The notes: a model not told the origin generated them from the sequence alone. Shown: positions 34,325 to 42,599, counted from the first letter of the stretch. The stretch is DNA of 64,000 nucleotides from CAG-552 sp964516925 (GCA_964516925.1 CAZEXL010000001.1:1-64000), one strand, 5' to 3'. Numbers and translations are program-made.

Positions 34325-34378
34325 CCATTTTTAACCACTTAATTAAAAAAATACGCCATTTTTTACCTTTTTTAACCA
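34313..34378 (-). promoter_or_regulatory. Six phased MraZ-box-like repeats
   Basis: Read on the minus strand, pentamers recur every 10 bp: TGGTT, AGGTA, TGGCG (plus-strand starts 34374, 34364, 34354) and, 21 bp on, TGGTT, TGGTT, GGGTT (34333, 34323, 34313). The second trio overlaps the -35 box. Known MraZ boxes are TGGGN repeats separated by 5 nt, the same geometry, so autorepression of mraZ is inferred. Confidence 0.7.
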
Positions 34379-34429
34379 CTTAATTTTTTATCGCTTGCTT
34401 TTGACGTTATTTTTTACCACAAGAACCAT

Positions 34430-34459
34430 AAAAAAAATCGGCGCACCTATCGTGCTCCG
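34430..34459 (-). terminator. Terminator after the dCMP deaminase gene
   Basis: Hairpin with arms CGGAGCAC / GTGCGCCG (one mismatch) followed on the minus strand by ATTTTTTTT. It insulates the mraZ promoter from the upstream gene. A T-run also lies on the plus side. Confidence 0.8.
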
Positions 34460-34545
34460 CTTTTTTTATTTTAATTTATTAAGTTATACCGTGCTTAATT
34501 TGTAATGCGATGTTTTTAAAGAGTTTATAAAGCACCGAACTGTTG

Positions 34546-35004
34546 TTATTCGTATTTTACAAGTTTTACGTTAGCCTCAGAAAGCAACTGCAACGAAAAA
34601 TCATCGGGATATCCGTATTTGTATACGATACGTTTAATTCCGGAATTAATTATCATTTTTGCGCAAATTACGCACGGTTGATGCGTACAATATAAGGTTG
34701 CGCCGTCTATGCAAACGCCAAGCTTTGCCGCTTGTATTATTGCGTTTTGTTCTGCGTGAGTCGCGTAGCAAACTTCATGTCGCGTGCCGCTGGGAATATT
34801 CAATACTCTGCGGATACATTCTCCACGCTCCTTACAACTTTTTACACCACTACTTGCACCGTTATAACCCGTAGTAAGCACTCGCTTGTTTTTTACTATA
34901 ACAGCTCCGATTTGGCGATTTTCTTGATAGCAGCTGGACCATGACGAAACAAGCTCGGCCATTTCCATAAAACGTTTGTCCCATTTTTTTAAATTCTCAT
35001 CCAT
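34546..35004 (-). CDS. dCMP deaminase (ComEB-like)
   Basis: 152-residue zinc deaminase converting dCMP to dUMP for dTTP synthesis. The zinc and catalytic motifs are THAEQNAIIQAA and CTHQPCVICAKMI, plus the Cys/His-rich GVKSCKERGECIRR insert that binds a second zinc in this family. The ATG at 35004 has GAGGTG 6 nt upstream. ComEB of Bacillus is the same family, but a competence role is not implied. Monocistronic, divergent from groESL. Confidence 0.93.
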   Translation of the reverse strand: MDENLKKWDKRFMEMAELVSSWSSCYQENRQIGAVIVKNKRVLTTGYNGASSGVKSCKERGECIRRVLNIPSGTRHEVCYATHAEQNAIIQAAKLGVCIDGATLYCTHQPCVICAKMIINSGIKRIVYKYGYPDDFSLQLLSEANVKLVKYE

Positions 35005-35115
35005 AAAATACACCTCATTTGTCCGCAAACATTGCGTCTTACCGTATTATAGCAAATTTTCTATTATTTTGCAAGAATTTTACCTAAAAATCGTCATAGA
35101 ATATTGATTTTTTGC

Positions 35116-35144
35116 TTGACTTAACCATATCTTTGTACTAAAAT
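35116..35144 (+). promoter_or_regulatory. Sigma-A promoter of groES-groEL
   Basis: -35 TTGACT (35116-35121), 17-bp spacer, -10 TAAAAT (35139-35144). Predicted start about 35151. No CIRCE element (TTAGCACTC-N9-GAGTGCTAA) is present. Confidence 0.85.
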
Positions 35145-35150
35145 ATTGCG

Positions 35151-35193
35151 TAGAATAGACAGAAATTGGATGTATGGAAATTTGTCCGTTCTA
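35151..35193 (+). promoter_or_regulatory. Stem-loop at the 5' end of groESL mRNA
   Basis: Imperfect inverted repeat, TAGAATAGACAGAAATT against AAATTTGTCCGTTCTA with a ~10-nt loop, beginning exactly at the predicted +1. It occupies the place where CIRCE lies in other Firmicutes but differs in sequence. It may stabilise the mRNA or be the operator of another heat-shock regulator. Confidence 0.6.
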
Positions 35194-35229
35194 AATTAAT
35201 TCGTAAAAAATCCAGGAGGAATAATAAAT

Positions 35230-35514
35230 ATGGAAATTAAACCATTGTTTGACAGAGTGGTCGTAGAAACCGTTAATTCCGAAGAAACTACGAAAAGCGG
35301 AATCGTTCTTCTTGCCAAAGATCAAGAGAAGCCTCAAGTAGCTCGCGTAGTAGCTGTCGGCCCCGGCGGCGTAATCGACGGAAACGAAGTCGTTATGCAG
35401 CTTAAAGTCGGAGACAAAGTTTTGTACTCTAAATATGCAGGCAGCGAGTTCAAAATCGACGGCAAAGAAGTTACAATCATTCGTCAAAGTGACGTTCTTG
35501 CCATTATTGACTAA
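35230..35514 (+). CDS. groES: Co-chaperonin GroES
   Basis: 94-residue heptameric lid of the GroEL chamber. Typical sequence: IKPLFDRVVVETVNSEETTKSGIVL, the mobile loop region, VVAVGPGG, GDKVLYSKYAGSEFKIDGKE and the C-terminal VLAIID. AGGAGG precedes the ATG; groEL follows after 18 nt. Confidence 0.97.
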   Translation: MEIKPLFDRVVVETVNSEETTKSGIVLLAKDQEKPQVARVVAVGPGGVIDGNEVVMQLKVGDKVLYSKYAGSEFKIDGKEVTIIRQSDVLAIID

Positions 35515-35532
35515 AAAGGAGGTTGAATTTAA

Positions 35533-37173
35533 ATGGCTAAACAAATCAAATACGGCGAAGAAGCAAGAAAAGCTCTTGAAGTGGGTGTTAATACCCTCGC
35601 CGACACCGTAAAAATCACACTCGGTCCCAAAGGACGCAACGTTGTTCTTGAAAAGAAATACGGAGCTCCACTAATTACAAACGACGGCGTTACCATCGCA
35701 AAAGAAATCGAACTTGAAGATCCGTTCGAAAACATGGGCGCGCAACTAGTAAGAGAAGTTTCGACCAAAACTAACGACATCGCCGGCGACGGCACCACCA
35801 CCGCTACCGTACTCGCTCAGGCAATCATTCACGAAGGTCTTAAAAACATCGCAGCGGGTGCAAATCCCATGATCGTTAAGAAAGGCATTTCCGCCGCAAC
35901 CGAGGCTGCAGTTAAGTACATTAAAAGCATAAGCAAAGTCGTTGATTCCAAAACCGCAATTATGCAAGTTGCTTCCATTTCGGCAGGCGATGAAAAAGTC
36001 GGCGAACTTATTGCCGACGCTATGGAAAAAGTCGGCAAAGACGGCGTTATTACCGTTGAAGAAAGCAAAACTATGGAAACTAACCTTTCTATAGTAGAAG
36101 GTATGCAATTCGATCGCGGATACGCGTCGGCTTACATGGTAACTAATTCCGAAAAGATGGAAGCCGTTCTTGACAATCCCGTTATTCTTATTACCGACAA
36201 AAAGATTTCTTCCATTCAAGAGATATTACCTATTCTTGAGCAAGTCGTTAACAGCGGAAGTAAATTACTCATAATTGCAGACGACTTCGAAAGCGAAGCT
36301 CTTGCAACCTTGGTAGTTAACAAAATTCGCGGAACGTTTAACTGCGTAGCGGTAAAAGCTCCCGGATTTGGCGACAGACGCAAAGAAATGCTTAAAGATA
36401 TTGCAGTTCTTACAGGCGGTCAGGTTATCAGCGAAGAAATGGGTCTTTCGTTTAAGGACGCAACCTTCGATATGCTCGGTAAAGCTAAGCAAGTTAAGGT
36501 TGACAAAGAAAATACCATTATCGTTGAAGGTTCCGGCAATCCCGAAGAAATTAAGGACAGAATCGCTTCTATTCGCGCACAGATGCACGTTTCTACCTCC
36601 GATTACGACAAAGAAAAATTTGCAGAACGTCTTGCTAAACTTGCAGGTGGCGTAGCCGTTATTAACGTAGGCGCAGCAACCGAAATCGAAATGAAAGAAA
36701 AGAAACTTCGTATCGAAGACGCTCTTGCCGCAACTAGAGCTGCAGTAGAAGAAGGTATGGTTCCCGGCGGCGGCGTTGCTCTTATCAGCGCAATACCTGC
36801 CGTAAATAAAGTTGTAAAAACTCTTTCCGGCGACGCAAAAACAGGCGCTGAAATTATTCTTAAGGCTTTGCAAGAACCCATCAAGCAGATCGCTCACAAT
36901 GCAGGCGTTGACGGTAGCGTTGTTATCAACACCGTTCTTAACAAAGGAAAGAATAAAGCCAACTTCGGTTACGACGCGCTTAACAACACCTACTGCGACA
37001 TCGTTGCCAAAGGCATTATCGATCCGGCAAAAGTTACTCGCTCCGCTCTTCAGAACGCAGCAAGCGTTGCCGCCGTTTTCCTTACCACCGAGAGCGTAGT
37101 AGCAGATATTCCCGAAAAGAATGCTACTCCCGCCGCACCCGCAGGCATGGGCGGAATGGACGGAATGTATTAA
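35533..37173 (+). CDS. groEL: Chaperonin GroEL
   Basis: 546-residue 60-kDa chaperonin. It shows the nucleotide loop GPKGRNVVLEKKYG, the catalytic GDGTTTATVLAQ near residue 86, the apical domain, AAVEEGMVPGGGVAL near residue 405, and a short GGM-type tail (PAGMGGMDGMY). AAGGAGG lies upstream. Codon usage is enriched in C-ending codons, as expected for abundant proteins. Ends at a strong terminator. Confidence 0.98.
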   Translation: MAKQIKYGEEARKALEVGVNTLADTVKITLGPKGRNVVLEKKYGAPLITNDGVTIAKEIELEDPFENMGAQLVREVSTKTNDIAGDGTTTATVLAQAIIHEGLKNIAAGANPMIVKKGISAATEAAVKYIKSISKVVDSKTAIMQVASISAGDEKVGELIADAMEKVGKDGVITVEESKTMETNLSIVEGMQFDRGYASAYMVTNSEKMEAVLDNPVILITDKKISSIQEILPILEQVVNSGSKLLIIADDFESEALATLVVNKIRGTFNCVAVKAPGFGDRRKEMLKDIAVLTGGQVISEEMGLSFKDATFDMLGKAKQVKVDKENTIIVEGSGNPEEIKDRIASIRAQMHVSTSDYDKEKFAERLAKLAGGVAVINVGAATEIEMKEKKLRIEDALAATRAAVEEGMVPGGGVALISAIPAVNKVVKTLSGDAKTGAEIILKALQEPIKQIAHNAGVDGSVVINTVLNKGKNKANFGYDALNNTYCDIVAKGIIDPAKVTRSALQNAASVAAVFLTTESVVADIPEKNATPAAPAGMGGMDGMY

Positions 37174-37206
37174 TCCATCAAATAAAAACAGTTAGCAAAT
37201 TCGTTA

Positions 37207-37244
37207 ACAGCGCGGTAAGAATTTTCTTACCGCGCTGTTTTTTT
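37207..37244 (+). terminator. Rho-independent terminator of groES-groEL
   Basis: Perfect 13-bp GC-rich stem ACAGCGCGGTAAG / CTTACCGCGCTGT, 6-nt loop, followed by seven T. Confidence 0.95.
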
Positions 37245-37265
37245 GTGTTATAAACTTTAGATCGA

Positions 37266-37715
37266 TTATTTGCAATATTTGTTTTCTATTTCTGTGATTT
37301 TGCTTATTCGCCTTACGTGTCTTTCGTCGTTAGAAAACGGAGTATTTACAAAACAATCGACGATATCCAAAGCAAGCCCTGCCCCTACGACTCTTTCACC
37401 AAGCGCAAGAACGTTCGCATCGTTATGCTGACGAGTTGCTTTGGCGCTGAACGTATCCGAGCAGTGCGCGCAACGAATTCCTTTTACTTTATTTGCGGCA
37501 ATCGACATACCTATTCCCGTTCCGCAAATCAAAATTCCCAAATCGCATTTCTTTTCCGCAACGGCTTCCGCCACTTTAATGGCATAATCGGGATAGTCTA
37601 CCGACTGTTCGGAAAAACAGCCAAAATCTTCGACTTCAAATCCTTTTGAAGTAAGATGGTCTTTAATTGTGTTCTTAAGTTTTAATGCAGCGTGATCGCA
37701 ACCAATTGCTATCAT
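37266..37715 (-). CDS. rpiB: Ribose-5-phosphate isomerase B
   Basis: 149-residue isomerase interconverting ribose 5-phosphate and ribulose 5-phosphate. Motifs IGCDHAALKLK, SVDYPDYA, ICGTGIGMSIAANK with the catalytic Cys, and SATRQHND-type ATRQHNDANVLALG are complete. It is third in the sua5-ywlE-rpiB operon, an order common in Firmicutes. AGGAGG lies upstream. Confidence 0.96.
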   Translation of the reverse strand: MIAIGCDHAALKLKNTIKDHLTSKGFEVEDFGCFSEQSVDYPDYAIKVAEAVAEKKCDLGILICGTGIGMSIAANKVKGIRCAHCSDTFSAKATRQHNDANVLALGERVVGAGLALDIVDCFVNTPFSNDERHVRRISKITEIENKYCK

Positions 37716-37761
37716 AACTACCTCCTAATTTTTTTGCATTGCGTTAGTAAAAGCGCTTTGC

Positions 37762-38232
37762 TTATTTTTTTAATTCTTTTGCCAAAATTGCATCGACAAG
37801 TCGACCGAGCTGTGATGCCGTATCCTCATACGCCATCATACCGTTTCCGTACGGATCCATAATTTCTTCGCCCGTGAATTGCGAAGCCGAAAAAACTTTA
37901 TCGGCAGTATGCTCCATTATACTAACTATAGCCTTACGGTGTCGATCGGTCATACATACGATAAGATCAGCGTTCTCTACGGCGACATCGGTAAGTTGTG
38001 TCGGTTTAAACGGCGTAAGCTTGATTTTTAGTTGCTCAAGCGTTTTTTTTGCTTCCGGCATCATATCCGTTTCATACACGTCTAGTCCCGCCGAAGTAAC
38101 GTCGAACTTAGACAGTTTGCGCAATTTGCGTAATCTGTCCTTCATTATAAATTGCGCCATAGCGGATCTGCACGTATTGCCAGTGCATACGAACATTATT
38201 TTTCTTTTCGTCGTTTTTTTTCGTTCTGCCAT
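37762..38232 (-). CDS. ywlE: Low-molecular-weight phosphatase, YwlE-like (protein-arginine phosphatase)
   Basis: 156 residues. The P-loop VCTGNTCRSAMAQ has Thr after Asn; in YwlE this Thr selects phospho-arginine, while tyrosine phosphatases carry Ile. The general acid Asp lies in the MDPYGNG loop. It would oppose the McsB arginine kinase that marks proteins for ClpCP. The ATG at 38232 has AGGTGA 5 nt upstream; a GTG three codons earlier directly abuts the sua5 stop and is less likely. Confidence 0.88.
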   Translation of the reverse strand: MAERKKTTKRKIMFVCTGNTCRSAMAQFIMKDRLRKLRKLSKFDVTSAGLDVYETDMMPEAKKTLEQLKIKLTPFKPTQLTDVAVENADLIVCMTDRHRKAIVSIMEHTADKVFSASQFTGEEIMDPYGNGMMAYEDTASQLGRLVDAILAKELKK

Positions 38233-38241
38233 AATACTCAC

Positions 38242-39216
38242 CTATATCGTTTTTCCGCCGCTGGCTTTGCCCATTCTGTTCATGAGCGCAGCTCCTACAC
38301 CGACTTCGTCAACACCTTCGCATATTATATAATCGTATCCCTGTTCGTCAAGCTTACGATAAAATGCAAACAAATTGTGCGCGTACTCTTCAAACGTTTT
38401 GCCGACACAAACGATATTTCTGTCGTCGTAAATGTCGTTAAACGCAAGAATAATCTTTTTACCTTGAAGTTGATCGTATTTGAGCTTTATGCGTTGCGTC
38501 ATATCTGCGCCCGGCATAGCCAAAAAAACTTCGGCGTTCGGACTATAATGTTTATACTTCATTCCGGGGCAAAGCGGAACCGCACTGAACGTAGGCTCGT
38601 TAAGCTTACCTATTACGATTTCTATTCTTTCGCGCGACAATCCGCCTTTACGAAGCAAAGTTTTGTTTACACAATCCACTATCGTAGACTCCAACCCGAC
38701 TTCGCAATTTCCACCGTCTATTATATATTTGATTTTGCCGTGCAAATCGTCGTACACGTGCTTTGCCGTCGTCGGACTCGGTTTTGTGCTTGTATTTGCG
38801 CTTGGTGCACAAATCGGAACTCCGCAAGTCTTTATAAACGACAATGCACATTGATGCGCAGGCATCCTTATACCTACGGTATCCAATCCGCCCGTTACTA
38901 CACTCGGAACCACATCTTTCTTTTTTAAAATTATAGTAAGCGGTCCCGGCATGAAAACGTCCACAAGCTTTTCGGCAATCGGTGTCATATATGCAAATTG
39001 CTCGATTTGACTTTTATCCGAAATATGACAAATAAGCGGATTGTCGCTAGGTCTGCCCTTTGCCTCGTAAATTTTTTTGACAGCTTTCGCGTCAAGAGCA
39101 TTTGCACCAAGTCCGTAAACGGTTTCCGTCGGAAAAGCCACAACTCCGCCGCCTAGAATTTCTTCCGCGCAAGTTTCGATATTTTTCGTATTAAATTGCA
39201 AAATTTGTGTGTTCAT
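38242..39216 (-). CDS. L-threonylcarbamoyladenylate synthase (Sua5/TsaC family)
   Basis: 324 residues. The YrdC domain makes threonylcarbamoyl-AMP from Thr, bicarbonate and ATP for tRNA t6A37: VVAFPTETVYGLGANALD, IYEAKGRPSDNPL, MPGPLTIILKK, GIRMPAHQ and SANTSTKPSPT. A C-terminal Sua5 domain follows (about 210-324), so it is the two-domain Sua5/YwlC form. The ATG at 39216 has no clear ribosome site; a TTG at 39237 is possible. First gene of the operon with ywlE and rpiB, divergent from the 39253 gene. Confidence 0.93.
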   Translation of the reverse strand: MNTQILQFNTKNIETCAEEILGGGVVAFPTETVYGLGANALDAKAVKKIYEAKGRPSDNPLICHISDKSQIEQFAYMTPIAEKLVDVFMPGPLTIILKKKDVVPSVVTGGLDTVGIRMPAHQCALSFIKTCGVPICAPSANTSTKPSPTTAKHVYDDLHGKIKYIIDGGNCEVGLESTIVDCVNKTLLRKGGLSRERIEIVIGKLNEPTFSAVPLCPGMKYKHYSPNAEVFLAMPGADMTQRIKLKYDQLQGKKIILAFNDIYDDRNIVCVGKTFEEYAHNLFAFYRKLDEQGYDYIICEGVDEVGVGAALMNRMGKASGGKTI

Positions 39217-39252
39217 ACGTTTATCTTTAGCCGCCAAGGTAATAATATCTAT

Positions 39253-39978
39253 ATGGAAAAATCAAAATTAGCAATCGCAGTCGATGAATTTATGCGAGCC
39301 GCTGCAATTTGGCTTCTTAGCGCAATATGCATAAGATATGCAATCAAGGAGTTTTATCTAATAATTCCGATTGCCACCGCCGTTACTATGCTAGCAACTC
39401 TTATAATAAGGCATTACTATAAGCAAAAAAACGTTTCTACCGAAAAAATTAGAAAAACCGACGAAATCATAAACGAGCTAACGGTAATGGATCGAAAAAT
39501 GTTGCTTGATCGGCTAAGTCACACAATCGGCGGCAAAACGATCGACGATTACGTCGTTTGCCAAAACACGGTTATTTATCCGTACTTTTACGGTAAATTA
39601 ACTATCGAAAAGCTTAATCAAATTTATAACATAGCGGTAGCGAATAACAAAAAGTTACTCATACTCAGTTCGGAGCCGAACGACGAGATCGATAAAAAAT
39701 TATACTTATTCTCTCAAATCCCGGTCGCCGTTCTTACTAAAACCCAATCCTTCGATTTTTTAAGCTATCACAATATCTTACCGCAAATACGAAAGCGTCC
39801 TAAAAAGAAACGTTCGTTAATAAAATCAATTCTTAGCAAATCAAAAATCAAAGGCTACATCATAACGGCAATCGTATTATTGCTTACAGCGTCGTTTTCG
39901 CCGTATGCGCTAGTATGCGTTTTCTTTGCCGCAATAAACATCACGCTTTCGATATTATGCGAGGTTATCGGTCGGTAA
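39253..39978 (+). CDS. Unknown membrane protein with central soluble domain
   Basis: 241 residues: two membrane helices at about 12-50, a soluble region of ~110 residues, a Lys/Arg-rich stretch (RKRPKKKRSLIKSILSKSK), and two more helices at about 195-235. The soluble part alternates strand- and helix-like segments (DDYVVCQNTVIYPYFYG, NNKKLLILSSEPNDEIDKKL), somewhat like a Rossmann- or nuclease-type fold, but no family is recognised. The ribosome site is weak (AAGGT 12 nt away). Its end overlaps the convergent 39965-40312 gene by 14 nt. Confidence 0.7.
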   Translation: MEKSKLAIAVDEFMRAAAIWLLSAICIRYAIKEFYLIIPIATAVTMLATLIIRHYYKQKNVSTEKIRKTDEIINELTVMDRKMLLDRLSHTIGGKTIDDYVVCQNTVIYPYFYGKLTIEKLNQIYNIAVANNKKLLILSSEPNDEIDKKLYLFSQIPVAVLTKTQSFDFLSYHNILPQIRKRPKKKRSLIKSILSKSKIKGYIITAIVLLLTASFSPYALVCVFFAAINITLSILCEVIGR

Positions 39979-40312
39979 CGTCCTCTTTTTCGTCTTCACT
40001 TTCAGCGTTTACGTCGCTTATCGTATTATCGTCGCCTGTTTCCGTTTCGTTCGTTTCAGACGCGTTTGCTTCCTCGGCTTCTTTATACAAGCGTTCCCGC
40101 TCTTCGTCCTTGACTTGTTGCGAAGGAAAAGCGCGCGCTATGTAAAGAACCAAAGTGAACAATAGTCCGAACCCACCCGACCACAACGCCAAATCGCCGA
40201 TAGCGCCGTTTAACATTTCCTTATTGAACAAGTAAAGAACAAACGAAACGGTAAACACACCGATAAGCACAAGCGCCACAATGGCTGTAAATCTTCTTAA
40301 TTTATCACTCAT
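39965..40312 (-). CDS. Small membrane protein with acidic tail, unknown
   Basis: 115 residues: two membrane helices (about 8-28 and 38-60), then a strongly acidic tail (EEANASETNETETGDD, SEDEKEDVTDR). No family recognised. There is no Shine-Dalgarno; a full promoter ends 6 nt before the ATG, so the message is predicted to be leaderless. The 3' end overlaps the convergent gene by 14 nt. Confidence 0.7.
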   Translation of the reverse strand: MSDKLRRFTAIVALVLIGVFTVSFVLYLFNKEMLNGAIGDLALWSGGFGLLFTLVLYIARAFPSQQVKDEERERLYKEAEEANASETNETETGDDNTISDVNAESEDEKEDVTDR

Positions 40313-40318
40313 GAATGT

Positions 40319-40347
40319 ATTATAACAAACGAAGAAAATAAAGTCAA
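40319..40347 (-). promoter_or_regulatory. Sigma-A promoter, leaderless type
   Basis: Minus strand: -35 TTGACT (40342-40347), 17-bp spacer, -10 TATAAT (40319-40324). The ATG at 40312 begins 6 nt after the -10 box. Confidence 0.8.
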
Positions 40348-40352
40348 TAAAT

Positions 40353-40382
40353 AAAGGACTTTTTATTCTTAAAAAGTCCTTT
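40353..40382. terminator. Terminator after the antiporter gene
   Basis: 12-bp stem AAAGGACTTTTT / AAAAAGTCCTTT with a 6-nt loop. On the minus strand TTATTTATT follows, so it probably ends the antiporter transcript. Confidence 0.75.
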
Positions 40383-40399
40383 AAAAAACAAATTCTGTT

Positions 40400-41716
40400 T
40401 TACTCGTCGTCTTCGTCGCTTGCACTTACGGTAGCAAGTTCAGCTTTAGGAACGATTTCACCGGCTTTGGTAAGAGCAATTTTAGTAAGCATCGGTCCCA
40501 CAAGCTCGTATATAAGAACGGCAAACAACGTTATGTTACGTACCAACTCGCCGCTTGCTCCTAGCGTGCCGTCGGCAATTACCGTAAGCGACATTCCAAG
40601 CGCAACACCGGCTTGAGGAAACAACGTTATGCCAAGATACTTGTTGATTACCGGTTCGCACTTCATAAGCGACGAACTTGCCTTTGCTCCGAAGTATTTG
40701 CCAAGCGCACGCACGACAACGTAAACGATACCTACAAGCACTATCATCCAATCTGTAAAGACGCTAAGCTCAAGCTCCGCGCCTGAAATTACGAAGAATA
40801 GCAACAATAGCGGTGACGTCCACTTGTCAGTCTTTTCCATAATTTCGTCGAACTCTTTGCAAAGATTGCAAAACAACGTACCAAGCATCATGCACACAAG
40901 CAACGACGAGAACCCGATCGTAATTCTGCCAAGTTTGATTTCTATTGAAGAAAGCGCAACGGCGAACAAAACGAACGTTATGGCAAGGATAAGGCGTTTA
41001 GAATTAGATTTGAAGCACTTTTCGATTAAATTGAACAAATAACCAAGCAGCGAGCCTACGCCTACCGAAAGAACTACTTCTATAATCGGATTGAATATAA
41101 CGGATATTACGTCCAACTCTCCGCTGCTCAAAGTCTTGGCAACGCCAAACGAAATGGAGAACACTACAAGTCCCACTGCGTCGTCGAGCGCAACCACCGG
41201 CAAAAGCATGTCGGTAACTGGGCCCTTCGCCTTATATTGCTTTACGACCATCAAAGTTGCGGCAGGAGCGGTTGCCGTAGCGACCGAACCCAAGATTATA
41301 GCCGCTTCGATCGGCAATTTATCGGGCATAAGGAAGTGCATTGCAATAAGCGCAACGTCTACGAAAACCGTAGCGGTAATGGCTTGCAATATAGCGATTA
41401 CGGTAGCTTTTTTACCGATATGCTTAATTTCTTCAAGACGGAATTCCGTACCCATCGAAAAAGCGATAAATCCAAGCGCAACTTCGCAAATAATACTAAA
41501 CGACTCAACGGCTTCCATCGAAACGAAGCCCAAACCTTCGATTCCCAAAACGTTTCCAAGCGCACCTATACAATAAGGTCCGATTAGTACGCCGGCAACC
41601 AAATAACCGGTTACCGCAGGAAGTTTAACAAGCTTTACTATACGAGAAAGCACCAAACCTGCGATCAATGCAATAGCCAAGCATAAGAGCGTAGCATTCC
41701 ACGAATTCAATAACAT
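40400..41716 (-). CDS. Cation:proton antiporter (CPA2, Kef/NapA type)
   Basis: 438 residues with 12-13 membrane segments and a short acidic C-terminus. Conserved points: SRIVKLVKLPAVTGYLVAGVLIGP in the first helices, the broken-helix region GSVATATAPAATLMVVKQY, and the ion-binding Asp pair in PVVALDDAVGLVVFS. The double Asp suggests an electrogenic Na+/H+ exchanger, by analogy with NapA. No RCK/TrkA-N domain, so it is not a full Kef channel. The ATG at 41716 has GAGAGG upstream. Monocistronic with its own promoter and terminator. Confidence 0.88.
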   Translation of the reverse strand: MLLNSWNATLLCLAIALIAGLVLSRIVKLVKLPAVTGYLVAGVLIGPYCIGALGNVLGIEGLGFVSMEAVESFSIICEVALGFIAFSMGTEFRLEEIKHIGKKATVIAILQAITATVFVDVALIAMHFLMPDKLPIEAAIILGSVATATAPAATLMVVKQYKAKGPVTDMLLPVVALDDAVGLVVFSISFGVAKTLSSGELDVISVIFNPIIEVVLSVGVGSLLGYLFNLIEKCFKSNSKRLILAITFVLFAVALSSIEIKLGRITIGFSSLLVCMMLGTLFCNLCKEFDEIMEKTDKWTSPLLLLFFVISGAELELSVFTDWMIVLVGIVYVVVRALGKYFGAKASSSLMKCEPVINKYLGITLFPQAGVALGMSLTVIADGTLGASGELVRNITLFAVLIYELVGPMLTKIALTKAGEIVPKAELATVSASDEDDE

Positions 41717-41750
41717 AACAATACCTCTCCGTTGCCTTTGCAACCGCTCA

Positions 41751-41779
41751 ATTATATACCCATCCCCTAATTAAGTCAA
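41751..41779 (-). promoter_or_regulatory. Sigma-A promoter of the antiporter gene
   Basis: Minus strand: -35 TTGACT (41774-41779), 17-bp spacer, -10 TATAAT (41751-41756). Confidence 0.8.
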
Positions 41780-41877
41780 GCATAAAAGCCGCTTTTATAC
41801 AACAAAAAATAATAATTTTTATTCTTAATGCATAAAATTTTCATTACATTAAATTAACGAAGTTTAATGTTAACGTG

Positions 41878-41916
41878 CAAAAAAACGCCGATAAACGAAC
41901 AGAAACGAATATCGGC
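41878..41916 (-). terminator. Terminator after the SPFH gene
   Basis: Stem GCCGATA / TATCGGC with a 16-nt partly paired loop, followed on the minus strand by a T-run. It lies 18 nt past the stop of the SPFH gene. Confidence 0.8.
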
Positions 41917-41934
41917 TAAAATTATTTAAATGCA

Positions 41935-42564
41935 CTAAATTTCTACGCTTATAGCGTCAACCGTAAACATATCGAGCTGCAAACCGTAATCACGCTTTAT
42001 CATTTCAGCAACCATCGGCATTATGAGCGCCGCAACTTCAATGCAATTTTTGTCAAGAGAGTCCACTTCCAAATTCAGCTCGTTAACGGCTTTTGCAATA
42101 AACGGCTGAATTTCTACACACAACCTATTTCTAAGTTTCGTTTGCAAATGTTCCTCGCTAAAAGAGTTTTCGGAATCGATAAGTTCAAAATAAGCTTTAC
42201 GAGGTTCTGCAATTTTAAATTTAAGAGATCCTCGAGCTCCTACTTTTGCAACGTTACAATTTTTATCGCTTAATTCAAACTTGCCCGGAAGCCCCCACTT
42301 AATTTCCACTTCACGAGTTTTAGAAACGTACATAAGTTCTACGGATATCTTTTTTTCATTTCGATTAACAGCCGGATACTTCCCCGACGGCAAACTGTTA
42401 CAGTACTCGCCCTGTTTTATTAAAATTGCATTATATAGTTCCGGAACCACGATTATTACGTGTTTATTCGGTCGATCTATTTGTTTGCGAACAAACAGTT
42501 CGTTTTTATCTATTTCAGCTTGATCAAGCGTTACGTACTTATATTTTGGTCCAAAAAGCAACAT
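41935..42564 (-). CDS. SPFH-domain protein
   Basis: 209 residues made of an SPFH/band-7-like domain: VIIVVPELYNAILIKQGEY, the SGKYPA turn, KTREVEIKWGLP and ARGSLKFKIAEPRKAYFEL, then a helical part. It resembles the N-terminal half of the YdjI-type SPFH proteins, which carry a further zinc-ribbon or Gly-rich tail missing here. No membrane helix. The role may be scaffolding, but this is family-level inference. AAGGAG lies before the ATG. Confidence 0.75.
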   Translation of the reverse strand: MLLFGPKYKYVTLDQAEIDKNELFVRKQIDRPNKHVIIVVPELYNAILIKQGEYCNSLPSGKYPAVNRNEKKISVELMYVSKTREVEIKWGLPGKFELSDKNCNVAKVGARGSLKFKIAEPRKAYFELIDSENSFSEEHLQTKLRNRLCVEIQPFIAKAVNELNLEVDSLDKNCIEVAALIMPMVAEMIKRDYGLQLDMFTVDAISVEI

Positions 42565-42599
42565 ACAGTTTTCTCCTTTTTGTAGCCTATATCTGTATT

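Noticed and set aside
34263..34379. 39-codon extension of MraZ
   Set aside because: It covers the mraZ promoter; the ATG at 34262 has a near-perfect Shine-Dalgarno and matches the family start.
35029..35229. CIRCE element upstream of groES
   Set aside because: Looked for TTAGCACTC-N9-GAGTGCTAA and found none; the inverted repeat present has a different sequence.
36265..36897. Minus-strand open frame opposite groEL
   Set aside because: Shadow of a highly biased real gene; composition is Phe/Cys/Asn-rich and unlike a protein.
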